Shown: one piece after another, positions 28,830 to 37,985 of the stretch
Layout of the letters: each line of letters opens with the position of its first letter
How positions within the stretch are numbered: the stretch's first letter is position 1
NCBI GenBank assembly: GCA_028284625.1
Contig: JANQRH010000013.1
Span: 62,001-126,000 of the forward strand
DNA length: 64,000 bases
Direction of reading: 5' to 3'
From: Afifellaceae bacterium
GTDB lineage: Bacteria > Pseudomonadota > Alphaproteobacteria > Rhizobiales > Afifellaceae
Position numbers and translations under genes: made by a program
The notes under the pieces: generated by a model
What the model saw: the letters and a program-made list of their open reading frames with translations, nothing else
Told to the model about the DNA's origin: nothing
Databases searched by the model: none

Positions 28830-29996
28830 ATGTCCGCTGAGAAATCCGCACCGCGACTGCACCATCTGGATCATCTGCGCGCTGCTCTGGTCATCCTCGT
28901 GGTGCTGCATCACGTCGCGCTCGTCTATGGCGCCGCCGCGCCGTTCTATTACCAGGAGCCGCCCTTCGACGACCCTGTTGCGTTTATGGGTTTGGCGGTC
29001 TTTGTGCTTCTGAATCAGTCCTGGTTCATGGGCGCGCTTTTCTTGTTAGCGGGCTACTTCACGCCGGCATCGTTCGACAGCAAAGGCCCGGCGCAGTTTC
29101 TCAAGGGTCGTCTCGTCCGCCTCGGCATTCCGATCCTGGTGGGCATCTTCGTGCTTGAGCCGATCGCGCGGCTCGGCTTCTTCCTCATGCCGGCAAGCAT
29201 GACCGGGATAACGGACGAGCCCGATTGGTCGACCTACCCGCACCTACTCGGCCTTGGGCCGCTTTGGTTCATCGCCATGCTGTTGGCTTTCGACTTCGGC
29301 TACGCCGCGTGGCGGGCCGTGACAAAACCGCCATCCACGGCCGCGCACGACAGCATGCGTCCTGGCTTAGTTACGGTCTGCGCGTTTGTTCTGGGACTGG
29401 CGGCGGCGAGCTATCTCCTGCGCATCGTGGTTCCGCTGGGTGAGGAGGTTCGTTTGATCGCGCCGTTCCTGAACTTCCCGACGATCGCCTACCTCCCGCA
29501 ATATCTGAGCTTCTTCGTGCTCGGCATTGCCGCCTACCGGCTCAACTGGCTCAACGATCTGCCCCAGGCAGTCGGGCTTGCGGGCTTCGCGGTCGCCTTG
29601 GCCGCGGCGGTGCTGTTGCTTCCGCTCGCGCTGAGCGGTGAATTCCTGAATCTGATATTCGCCGAGAACGGAGGCTTCACCGGCCGCGGGCATTGGCAGT
29701 CGGCAATCTATGCGTTGTGGGATTCAACGATGGCGGTCGGCCTGTCGCTTGGCGCAATCGTGCTCTTCCGCCGGTTCTTCGATCAAAGCGGGCGGCTCGG
29801 CGCGTTCCTGTCGCAGCACAGCTACGCGGTCTACGTCATCCACGCCCCGATCCTTGTGTTCGGCGCCTATGCGATGCGTACTGTCGAGCTGCCGGCGTTG
29901 GCAAAATTCTGTCTGGCCGCGATCGTGCTGACCCCGCTCTGCTTTGCGGCGGCGTTCGTCATCCGGAAGCTGCCCTTGGCAAAGCGCGTCTTCTGA
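28830..29996 (+). CDS. Acyltransferase 3 / OpgC-like membrane acyltransferase
   Basis: LDHLRAALVILVVLHHVALVYG; multi-TM; FLSQHSYAVYVIHAPILV near C-terminus. Confidence 0.82.
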   Translation: MSAEKSAPRLHHLDHLRAALVILVVLHHVALVYGAAAPFYYQEPPFDDPVAFMGLAVFVLLNQSWFMGALFLLAGYFTPASFDSKGPAQFLKGRLVRLGIPILVGIFVLEPIARLGFFLMPASMTGITDEPDWSTYPHLLGLGPLWFIAMLLAFDFGYAAWRAVTKPPSTAAHDSMRPGLVTVCAFVLGLAAASYLLRIVVPLGEEVRLIAPFLNFPTIAYLPQYLSFFVLGIAAYRLNWLNDLPQAVGLAGFAVALAAAVLLLPLALSGEFLNLIFAENGGFTGRGHWQSAIYALWDSTMAVGLSLGAIVLFRRFFDQSGRLGAFLSQHSYAVYVIHAPILVFGAYAMRTVELPALAKFCLAAIVLTPLCFAAAFVIRKLPLAKRVF

Positions 29997-30003
29997 ACAC
30001 CGA

Positions 30004-31806
30004 TCAGCCCGTGAACGGGAATATCAGCGCAATCAGCGGCGTTCCGACCACCACGACGAGGATGGAGAGCGGCAGACCGAGCCGCCAATAATCGCTGAAC
30101 CGATAGCCGCCAGGGCCCATCACCAGCGTGTTCGACTGGTGGCCGATCGGCGTGAGAAAATCCGACGCCGCGCCGAGCGCTACCGCCATCAGGAACGGAT
30201 CGGGATTGTAGCCGAGGCCATTGGCGAACTGCGCGGCGATCGGCGCCATCACGAGCACGGTCGCTGCGTTGTTGAGGAAGGGCGTGACCGCCATGCCGGC
30301 AATCAGGATGAGCGCCAGCGCACCGTGCGGCGGCAGAGCGGACCCGGCGGCGGAGAGCCACATCGCGATCAAATCGGTGGCGCCGGTCGATTGCATGGCG
30401 GCGCTGATGGGGATGAGCGAGCCGATCAGGATGAGGAGAGGCCAGTCCATGACGTCATACGCTTGGCGTAGGCTGATCGACTTCAACACGACGAGAAGCA
30501 CCGCCGCGCCGAAGAACCCGAAGGCCACCGGCACGATCTGCGTTGCTACCAAGGCCATCGCCGCTGCGAGCACGAGGATCGGAAGATAGCGCCGGCGGTC
30601 CTGTCCAAGCCGGATGTCGCGATCCGCAAGCGGCAGGCATCGCAACTCGCCGAGCGCCTCCGGCATCTGCTTGAGATTACCCTGCAGCACGACCACATCG
30701 CCCGCCTGGAACCGGATGGTGCGCAGGCGTCGCGTCAGGCGCTGGCCGCTGCGGCTGACAGCGAGCACGCCGACCTGATAGCGCTCCGCAAGCTGCGCCT
30801 GCCCGGGCGTGCGCTCCACCAGCGGGGATCCGGCCATGACCACCGCTTCCATGACGCCGAAATCGTCGCCGGCGCTGGCAGCCTTTCCAGACTCCGGCTC
30901 CGTTGCATCATCATTGTCGCTGCCGGCGAGCTTCAGCTTGGCCTGCGCGACGATCTGCTCCAGCGCTGAGGACTCGCCCTCAAGAAGCAGCGTGTCACCC
31001 GCTTCCAACGTCCAGCTCGGCGAGGGTGTGACGCGGCGAAAGCGCTCGCGGATGATCGTGACGACCTGAACCTCGCCCTCGCCGATCAACTCGAGATCGG
31101 CGACGGTCTTGCCGACATAGGGCGAGTCGTCCGTGAGCAGCGCCTCCGTCGTGTAGCTGTGGATGCTGAAAGCCGCATCGACGGAGGCAGCACCCTTGCG
31201 GTCGCCGGGCAGGAGGCGATAGCCGAATGTGAGAAACACGACACCGGCGGCGGCGATGCAAAAGCCGACCGGTGTGAAGTCGAACATGCGGAACGGCGCG
31301 CCGAGCAAGTCCTCCCGCATTTGCGAGACAATCACATTGGGCGAGGTACCAACCAGCGTCATGGTGCCGCCCATCAGCGAGCCGAAGGCCATCGGCATGA
31401 GCAGGAACGACGGCGATGTGTTGGTGCGTCGCGCCAATTGAAAGGCGACAGGCATCAACATGGCGAGTGCGCCGATATTCTTGACGAAAGCCGCCATCAG
31501 CGTCACCGCGGTGACGAGAACAAAGATCACCGCTTGCGGCGAGGTAAGGTAGGGCCCGAGCTGGCGCAGCACCTGCTCCACGATCCCCGAACGCGCGACC
31601 GCCGAGCTGACCAGAAGCGCCGACGCGACAATGATGACGATGTCGTCGCTATAGCCGAAGAAGGCCTCTTTGGCGGGGACGATCCCGACCACGACCGCGA
31701 CAGCGAGCGCGCAAAGCGCCACCAGGTCGTAGCGGTAACGGCCCCACACGAAGAAACCCATCATGCCGAGGATGACGGCAAACGCGAGGCCCTGCTGAAG
31801 CGTCAT
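30004..31806 (-). CDS. SLC13/DASS family permease with TrkA-C (RCK_C) domains
   Basis: Multi-TM protein with two central RCK_C-like segments (SPYVGKTVADLELIGEGEVQVVTIIR; VVMAGSPLVERTPGQAQLAERYQVGVLAVSRSG); GSLMGGTMTLVGTSPNVIVS. Confidence 0.88.
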   Translation of the reverse strand: MTLQQGLAFAVILGMMGFFVWGRYRYDLVALCALAVAVVVGIVPAKEAFFGYSDDIVIIVASALLVSSAVARSGIVEQVLRQLGPYLTSPQAVIFVLVTAVTLMAAFVKNIGALAMLMPVAFQLARRTNTSPSFLLMPMAFGSLMGGTMTLVGTSPNVIVSQMREDLLGAPFRMFDFTPVGFCIAAAGVVFLTFGYRLLPGDRKGAASVDAAFSIHSYTTEALLTDDSPYVGKTVADLELIGEGEVQVVTIIRERFRRVTPSPSWTLEAGDTLLLEGESSALEQIVAQAKLKLAGSDNDDATEPESGKAASAGDDFGVMEAVVMAGSPLVERTPGQAQLAERYQVGVLAVSRSGQRLTRRLRTIRFQAGDVVVLQGNLKQMPEALGELRCLPLADRDIRLGQDRRRYLPILVLAAAMALVATQIVPVAFGFFGAAVLLVVLKSISLRQAYDVMDWPLLILIGSLIPISAAMQSTGATDLIAMWLSAAGSALPPHGALALILIAGMAVTPFLNNAATVLVMAPIAAQFANGLGYNPDPFLMAVALGAASDFLTPIGHQSNTLVMGPGGYRFSDYWRLGLPLSILVVVVGTPLIALIFPFTG

Positions 31807-31824
31807 AGGAATGGTCCGCCGAGC

Positions 31825-32343
31825 TTAGCCGCGCTTGCCGGCGGCATCGGCAGCCTTTGCTTCGCGCTTCGGGTCGCTCGCGGCCGCATCGTAAGCGTCG
31901 TCCTTGTCCGGCGCTTCGCGGCTGCGATGTGGCTCCGATATCGTGCGGATCGCCTCCTGCAGCTGCTCCGGCCCGGTGATGCCCTTTGCCAGATCGCTCA
32001 AGGTCACGATGCCGACAACCTTGCCGCTATCGTCGAGGACCGGCATGCGGCGGATCTGGTGCTCGCGCATCTCCGCCACGACCGCTTCGAGCGCGTCGTC
32101 ATCCCGGCAGGTGTGAAGCGCCTTCGACATGACATCTTGTACGATCGCCTCGGCTGGATGCCGGCCTTCGACCACCACACGCAGAATGACGTCGCGGTCG
32201 GTCAGGACGCCGACAAGCCCGTTCTCGTCGCCGACCAAAACGGCGCCGACATCGAACTCCGCCATCTGCGTCGCGGCTTCCTGCACCGTCGCGGTCGGAG
32301 CGACGGGATCAATGCCGCGCGTCATCACCTCAGCCACTCTCAT
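31825..32343 (-). CDS. CBS-domain pair protein
   Basis: VAEVMTRGIDPVAPTATVQEAATQMAEFDVGAVLVGDENGLVGVLTDRDVILRVV; second CBS QIRRMPVLDDSGKVVGIVTLSDLAKG. Confidence 0.92.
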   Translation of the reverse strand: MRVAEVMTRGIDPVAPTATVQEAATQMAEFDVGAVLVGDENGLVGVLTDRDVILRVVVEGRHPAEAIVQDVMSKALHTCRDDDALEAVVAEMREHQIRRMPVLDDSGKVVGIVTLSDLAKGITGPEQLQEAIRTISEPHRSREAPDKDDAYDAAASDPKREAKAADAAGKRG

Positions 32344-32383
32344 CCGACCGCCGCACCTTAGAATTGTCTACCGGGAAACCGCC

Positions 32384-32552
32384 TAGTGTCCCGAATCTGA
32401 CGTTCGCATCATTGTTCAGCCCGCTCCGAACGAACGTCAGATTCGATAGGGACACCAGGCAAAATATTGAGTTGAGTGCGGTTTTTGGGGTTTGAAGTTC
32501 CACTGATGAGCCCGCCGGAGCAATGGTAGGAACTTCAAACCCACCACACTGG
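32384..32552. repeat. Double-hairpin intergenic repeat, copy 1
   Basis: TAGTGTCCCGAATCTGACGTTCG/CGAACGTCAGATTCGATAGGGACACCA, then GAGTGCGGTTTTTGGGGTTTGAAGTTCC/GGAACTTCAAACCCACCACACTGG; same architecture as 50354-50517. Confidence 0.8.
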
Positions 32553-32633
32553 TATAACTGCGTCCGCTATGGTTCCGCCGGGCGAGAGCGCGCCGCAGCA
32601 TAGCGGCGACGTTCGACGGACGGAAGCACGGAA

Positions 32634-33155
32634 TCAGGCGTTGAGGAGATCGTCCAGGCCGAGGGGCTCTGTGACCATTGCCAGCGTGCCGCTGGCGTCG
32701 CGCGGCCAGGCCTCGCGCGGCCTATCGCAATAGAGCTCCACGCCATTCTGGTCGGGATCACGCAGATAAAGCGCCTCGGAGACGCCGTGGTCGCTGGCGC
32801 CATCCAGCTCAATGCCGGCCTTGATGAGCCGGCGAAGCGCATCGCCCAGAGCCGCACGCGTGGGGTAGAGGATGGCGAGATGATAGAGCCCGGTCGTGCC
32901 CGGCGCGGGCGGCTGGCCGCCGGCGCTTTCCCATGTGTTGAGCGCGATGTGGTGGTGGTATCCGCCGGCGGAGATGAACGCCGCCTGCGATCCGTAGCGT
33001 TGCATCACCTGAAAGCCGAGCACGCCGCAATAGAAGCCAAGCGCACGCTCAATATCGGCAACCTTCAAGTGGATGTGGCCGATACGCACATCCGGGGCGA
33101 TCGGCGCGGCTAGGTCGGTCGTCGCGACTTCCGGCGCGTCGGGTTTATCGAGCAT
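32634..33155 (-). CDS. VOC family protein (glyoxalase/extradiol dioxygenase-like)
   Basis: RIGHIHLKVADIERALGFYCGVLGFQVMQRYG..ISAGGYHHHIALNTW..LYLRDPDQNGVELYCDRP. Confidence 0.92.
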   Translation of the reverse strand: MLDKPDAPEVATTDLAAPIAPDVRIGHIHLKVADIERALGFYCGVLGFQVMQRYGSQAAFISAGGYHHHIALNTWESAGGQPPAPGTTGLYHLAILYPTRAALGDALRRLIKAGIELDGASDHGVSEALYLRDPDQNGVELYCDRPREAWPRDASGTLAMVTEPLGLDDLLNA

Positions 33156-33199
33156 TGGTCCTACCTAGTGGTCGGGGCTCAGGCCGGCAAGGCGCGGCA

Positions 33200-34426
33200 C
33201 TATTCGGCGCGAGCCGCGACAGGCTCCGTTGCCGGGCCGCGCGTCAGGATGAAGAAGCCGATGGCGCTGCCGAAGACGACCGCCCCGAGCAACGCCGTAA
33301 CGCCGAGCACAAGCGGAAAGCCGTTGATCCCATGCAGGAGCGCGATCATGGGAACCGCCAGGCCGCTCACGCCGAAACCGAGAAAATAGCGCAAGCCAAA
33401 CGCCTTGGCTCTGAGATGCGGGGCGACGTAGCGCGCGATCATGGCGTCGTTGATCACCACCTGGCCGTAGATGGACGCCATGGCGAGCACCATACCGATG
33501 ATCATGGGAATGCCGAGCGCAAACGCGGCAATGGCCAGGCCGACCGGTTGCAGTAGCGATAGTCCGACGAACAGTTTTGGCAGCTCGATCCGGTCGACGA
33601 GGCGGCCCATGGTGAGCTGCGTCAGCGCACCGAGGATGAAGACCGACGTGGCCAGCATGCCGATTGAGGATAGCGGCAGATCGAAACCGAGGCGCTCATC
33701 GAACACCTTTGGCAGCGCGATCGTCACGACATTGAAGGTGATGCCGCCGGCGATCACGGCCACCAGATAAAGCGTCGCGATCGCTGCGGGGCGAGCGATC
33801 GGCAGCGTCTTTGCAGTCTCGCCGGGCGGCTTATGCGCTGCGTTTCGCTCGCTTGGAACCTGCGCAATGAACAGAACGCCGATGGCGATGGAAATGGCGC
33901 CGGGAAGGGCGAAAGCGGCGCGCCATCCAAGCTCCGCCGCGATAAGCGCCGTGACGCCGGAGGCGAGTGCCGCGCCGATGTTTCCCCACACGCCGTTTTT
34001 GCCGAGTTCGCGTCCGAGCCTCGTGGCATTGCTGACCAGCATCGCGGACCCGACCGGGTGATAGATCGCCGCGAAGCAGCCGAGAATCAGAAGCAGCAGC
34101 GCAAAGACGAGTGGCGTCGTCGCGAATGCCAGGCCGACGCACGACACGCCCGAGCCCAGGAAGAAAGCAGCAAGCAGATTGCGCCGTCCGACCCGGTCCG
34201 CGACCCAACCGATCGGCAGAGACAGGAGGCCAAAGGCGAGAAAGGTGCCGGTCGCCAGCCCGATCAACTCGCCATAGGCGAGCCCGCGCTCCGCCGCGAT
34301 CGCGATCACCGCGGTCGGATAGATCAGGACGACGAAATGCACAAAGGCATGCGCGATGTTGACGAAGCGGATCGTGCGGGTGGCGATGATGTCGGGATTC
34401 ATGGCGATCCGATTCATCTGGGGCAT
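33200..34426 (-). CDS. MFS transporter
   Basis: 12-TM-type hydrophobic pattern; GWVADRVGRRNLLAAFFLGSG loop 2-3 motif; start chosen among ATGs at 34426/34417/34402. Confidence 0.85.
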   Translation of the reverse strand: MPQMNRIAMNPDIIATRTIRFVNIAHAFVHFVVLIYPTAVIAIAAERGLAYGELIGLATGTFLAFGLLSLPIGWVADRVGRRNLLAAFFLGSGVSCVGLAFATTPLVFALLLLILGCFAAIYHPVGSAMLVSNATRLGRELGKNGVWGNIGAALASGVTALIAAELGWRAAFALPGAISIAIGVLFIAQVPSERNAAHKPPGETAKTLPIARPAAIATLYLVAVIAGGITFNVVTIALPKVFDERLGFDLPLSSIGMLATSVFILGALTQLTMGRLVDRIELPKLFVGLSLLQPVGLAIAAFALGIPMIIGMVLAMASIYGQVVINDAMIARYVAPHLRAKAFGLRYFLGFGVSGLAVPMIALLHGINGFPLVLGVTALLGAVVFGSAIGFFILTRGPATEPVAARAE

Positions 34427-34429
34427 AGC

Positions 34430-34457
34430 TTCGCTATTCCCATTAGGGAATAGCGAA
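34430..34457. promoter_or_regulatory. Perfect 28-nt palindrome/hairpin immediately upstream of the MFS start codon
   Basis: TTCGCTATTCCC-ATTA-GGGAATAGCGAA: 12-bp perfect arms and 4-nt loop, 3 nt before the ATG at 34426 (minus strand). Confidence 0.6.
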
Positions 34458-34466
34458 CGCGCGCGG

Positions 34467-35357
34467 TCAAAGCAACTTTGCGGCAAACTTGACGCGCATC
34501 TCCGTCGTCTCTCCTGGCTGAAGCACGCGCAGATCGTTGGCTTCCGGGCCACCCGGTTTGGCGAAGGCGTTGACTTCGTGCGTCACCGGCTCAAAGCAGA
34601 AGAAGTCGCAATCCCTGTCGGGCGAGAAGACGTGGTAATAACGCGTCGCCCGATCCGCCTCGATATCGAGAGCCACGCCGCGATCGGGCCATTCGATGCG
34701 GGCGCTTCCGTCCCATCCGGCAAATCCGTTGTCGATGAGATCGTCGGGCAGGCCGCGCGCTTTGGAATAGTCCCATCGCTCCGGAACTGGCTCCGGCTCG
34801 CGCGTCTCAGGCGCGTCTGGCGGCTGCTCAAGCCAGGCGCCTTTGGCCCTGGCCTCAAGCGTGACACCCGGCGACCGCACGAACCACGGATGCAGGCCGA
34901 GGCCGTAGGGGAGAGGCTCTGCGCCGCGATGTGTCACGGAAAGCGCGATGTCCAGCGCGGCGTCGGTCAGGCGAAACACCTGTTCCGCCTCGTAGTCGAA
35001 GGGCGGGATGGTGCGGCTCCGCAGCGTCAGCACAACGCGGTCGCTTGTGTGCGCCGCAACCTCCCATGGCGCCTGCCACCCGTCACCGTGCAGCGGAAAG
35101 GGCTCAAGCGGGTCGTTGGGTGCGATCGGATGAAAACGACCGTTGAACGAGATGCCGCCGCCTGACAGACGGCCGAACCACGGCACCATCGGGCTGCACG
35201 CCATGGCCCGCGGGTTCTCTGTCTTGCCGTCCCAGGGCCGCAGGATCGGCACCGACGTTTCGCCTTGCTTCAGGTGGAAGGCGGCAACGGCACCGCCGAT
35301 TGCAGGCAAGAGGTCCACCCGCGCGGCATCCGACTCCATGATAATGCGGCCGTCCAT
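34467..35357 (-). CDS. Aldose 1-epimerase family protein
   Basis: MVPWFGRLSGGGISFNGRFHPIAPNDPLEPFPLHGDGWQAPWEV; PYGLGLHPWFVRSPG; CFEPVTHEVNAF. Confidence 0.9.
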   Translation of the reverse strand: MDGRIIMESDAARVDLLPAIGGAVAAFHLKQGETSVPILRPWDGKTENPRAMACSPMVPWFGRLSGGGISFNGRFHPIAPNDPLEPFPLHGDGWQAPWEVAAHTSDRVVLTLRSRTIPPFDYEAEQVFRLTDAALDIALSVTHRGAEPLPYGLGLHPWFVRSPGVTLEARAKGAWLEQPPDAPETREPEPVPERWDYSKARGLPDDLIDNGFAGWDGSARIEWPDRGVALDIEADRATRYYHVFSPDRDCDFFCFEPVTHEVNAFAKPGGPEANDLRVLQPGETTEMRVKFAAKLL

Positions 35358-35521
35358 CTCGCCTCCCACGAAACGCCCTTGACGAAGGATTAGCCCGCCG
35401 CGATAGATCATACAAATTGCGGGCCGTGAGCGTGGCCTGTGATCGCTTCTACGGCCGCGCGGGTTCTCCACGGGCCGCCGGATCGAGGGGCCGAGGCCGG
35501 CGGGGTCTCCGGGGAGTTGGG

Positions 35522-36511
35522 ATGCGTCTCATCCAGTTTGTCGAACGCGACGGCGCGCGCGCCGTGGGCGCCATCTTGGATGGCGCGACGCCAAGGCTCG
35601 TGGAAGGTGCGGAAAGCGTTCGCGATCTCGCCCTTGAGGCGCATCGCGAAGGCCGCACGCTGGCTGCGACCGTGGAAGCGCATGGGCTGGGCGAGGCGGT
35701 GGACTACGATGCCATCATGGCGGAGAAGCGCATATGCCTGCCGCTTGATCATCCTGAGCCGTCGCGCTGCGTGGTGGCGCTGACCGGCCTGACGCATCTC
35801 GGGAGCGCGCAATCGCGCGACGACATGCACGCCAAGCTGCAATCCGACGACCTCACCGATTCCATGAAGATGTTCAAGCTCGGCTTGGAGGGCGGCAGGC
35901 CCGCGGCCGGCGCGATCGGCGTGCAGCCGGAATGGGCCTACAAGGGCGACGGTTCGTGGCTTGTTGCGCCCGAAGAGCCGCTTGAGCTGCCGGGCCATGC
36001 CGATGACGGTGGCGAGGAGGGCGAGGTCGCCGGCCTTTACGTGATTGGCGATGACGGCGCGGTGCTGCGCGTCGGCTTTGCACTCGGCAACGAGTATTCC
36101 GACCATGTCATGGAGCGGAAGAACTACCTCTTTCTCGCGCATTCCAAGCTCCGGCAATCGTCGTTCGGTCCGGAGCTTCTTGTCGGCGATTTGCCGGAGG
36201 CTGTGTCCGGCACCATCCGTATCGTCCGCGATGGGGCCGACCTGTGGCAGGGCGAGCTTCTCTCCGGCGAAGCCAATATGTGCCACTCCATCGCCAACCT
36301 TGAGCAGCATCACTTCAAATATGCCGGCTTCCGTCGCCCCGGCGACGTGCATGTCTACTTCTATGGCGCAAGCGGACTGAGCTGCTCCGATGGCGTCACG
36401 GCCAAGCCCGGCGATGTGTTTGAAGTGGCCTGTCCGGAATTCGGCCGGCCGCTGCGCAATCCACTGGTCGCCGGCCCGCCCGACGCGGCGCTGTCGGTGA
36501 CGAAACTCTGA
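35522..36511 (+). CDS. Fumarylacetoacetate hydrolase-fold protein, AraD1 family
   Basis: MRLIQFVERDGARAVGAILDG..; ALTGLTHLGSAQSRDDMH; GVQPEWAYKGDG; GNEYSDHVMERKNYLFLAHSKLRQSSFGPELLVGDLP. Confidence 0.85.
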   Translation: MRLIQFVERDGARAVGAILDGATPRLVEGAESVRDLALEAHREGRTLAATVEAHGLGEAVDYDAIMAEKRICLPLDHPEPSRCVVALTGLTHLGSAQSRDDMHAKLQSDDLTDSMKMFKLGLEGGRPAAGAIGVQPEWAYKGDGSWLVAPEEPLELPGHADDGGEEGEVAGLYVIGDDGAVLRVGFALGNEYSDHVMERKNYLFLAHSKLRQSSFGPELLVGDLPEAVSGTIRIVRDGADLWQGELLSGEANMCHSIANLEQHHFKYAGFRRPGDVHVYFYGASGLSCSDGVTAKPGDVFEVACPEFGRPLRNPLVAGPPDAALSVTKL

Positions 36512-36534
36512 TTGGTACTGACACGGGGACATAA

Positions 36535-37977
36535 ATGAGCGAGCTGCACCGTAACCTCGTCGCCGGCGAATGGGTCGAAGGCGACGAGGTCTCTGACAAC
36601 ATCAACCCGTCCAACACAGACGAGGTGGTCGGCCGCTATGCGCGCGCCTCCAAGGCCGATGCTGAGCGCGCCGTCGCCGCCGCCAAGGCCGCACTTCCCG
36701 CCTGGTCGCGCTCTGGCATTCAGCAGCGCTACGACATCCTCAAAGCCGCGTCGGATGAAATTCTCGCCCGCAAGGCCGAGCTCGGCCGACTTCTGTCGCA
36801 AGAGGAGGGCAAGACGCTCGCCGAAGGCATCGGCGAGACCGTTCGCGCTGGGCAGATCTTTGCGTTCTTCGCCGGCGAGGCGCTGCGAATTTCCGGCGAG
36901 CTCATCCCCAGCGTCCGTCCCGGCGTGGAGGTGACGACACAACGCGAACCCGTCGGGGTCGTCGGGGTGATCACGCCGTGGAACTTCCCGATCGCCATCC
37001 CCGCCTGGAAGATCGCGCCGGCCTTGGCCTACGGCAACACAGTGGTCTTCAAGCCGGCCGACCTCGTGCCGGGCTGCGGCTGGGCGCTGGCCGATATTTT
37101 GGCGCGCGCCGGTCTGCCGGAAGGCGTGCTGAATCTCGCCATGGGGCGCGGCTCTGTCGTCGGGCAGACGATCCTCGATAGTCCTGACGTGGACGCGATT
37201 TCCTTCACCGGCTCCGTGGAGACCGGCAAGCGTGTCGCCGCTGCTTCCGCTGAGAACATGCGCCGCTTCCAGCTAGAGATGGGCGGTAAGAACCCGCTGG
37301 TCGTGGTCGATGACGCCGATCTGGCGAATGCGGTGGAATGCGCCGCCAATGGCGCGTTCTTCTCCACCGGCCAGCGCTGCACCGCGTCGTCTCGACTGAT
37401 CGTGACGGAGGGCATCCACGACCGCTTCGTCGATGCGTTGGTTGAACGCATGCAGGCGCTCAACGTCGATGATGCGCTGAAAGATGGCACGCATATCGGG
37501 CCGGTCGTCGACGCCTCGCAGCTCAAGCAGGACGAGGACTACATCGATATTGGCCGCAAGGAGGGCGCCAAGCTCGCCTGGGGTGGCGAACGGCTGAACC
37601 GCGGCACGCCCGGCTTCTACCTGCAACCTGCGCTCTTCACCGAGACGACCAACACTATGCGCATCAACCGTGAAGAGATTTTCGGGCCGGTGGCGACAGT
37701 GATCAGGGTGAAGGATTACGACGAGGCGCTTGCCGTCGCCAACGACACGCCCTTCGGGCTGTCATCGGGCATCTGCACCACGAACCTGAAGATCGCCACG
37801 CACTTCCGCGACAACTCTGAGGCCGGCATGGTGATGGTGAACCTGCCGACGGCAGGGGTCGATTATCACGTGCCTTTCGGCGGCCGCAAAGGCTCCTCCT
37901 ACGGTCCGCGTGAACAAGGTCGCTACGCAGTGGAGTTCTACACCGCGGTCAAGACCAGCTACACCCTGCCGGTTTAG
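36535..37977 (+). CDS. Aldehyde dehydrogenase (alpha-ketoglutarate semialdehyde dehydrogenase-like)
   Basis: GVITPWNFPIAIPAWKIAPALAYGNTVVFKPADLVP; FTGSVETGKRVAA; LEMGGKNPLVV; FFSTGQRCTASSR. Confidence 0.9.
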   Translation: MSELHRNLVAGEWVEGDEVSDNINPSNTDEVVGRYARASKADAERAVAAAKAALPAWSRSGIQQRYDILKAASDEILARKAELGRLLSQEEGKTLAEGIGETVRAGQIFAFFAGEALRISGELIPSVRPGVEVTTQREPVGVVGVITPWNFPIAIPAWKIAPALAYGNTVVFKPADLVPGCGWALADILARAGLPEGVLNLAMGRGSVVGQTILDSPDVDAISFTGSVETGKRVAAASAENMRRFQLEMGGKNPLVVVDDADLANAVECAANGAFFSTGQRCTASSRLIVTEGIHDRFVDALVERMQALNVDDALKDGTHIGPVVDASQLKQDEDYIDIGRKEGAKLAWGGERLNRGTPGFYLQPALFTETTNTMRINREEIFGPVATVIRVKDYDEALAVANDTPFGLSSGICTTNLKIATHFRDNSEAGMVMVNLPTAGVDYHVPFGGRKGSSYGPREQGRYAVEFYTAVKTSYTLPV

Positions 37978-37985
37978 CTTCAGGT

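Noticed and set aside
34430-34457. Palindrome as a simple Rho-independent terminator for the epimerase gene
   Set aside because: No U-tract on either strand, and it lies 3 nt from a start codon; kept as a regulatory candidate instead
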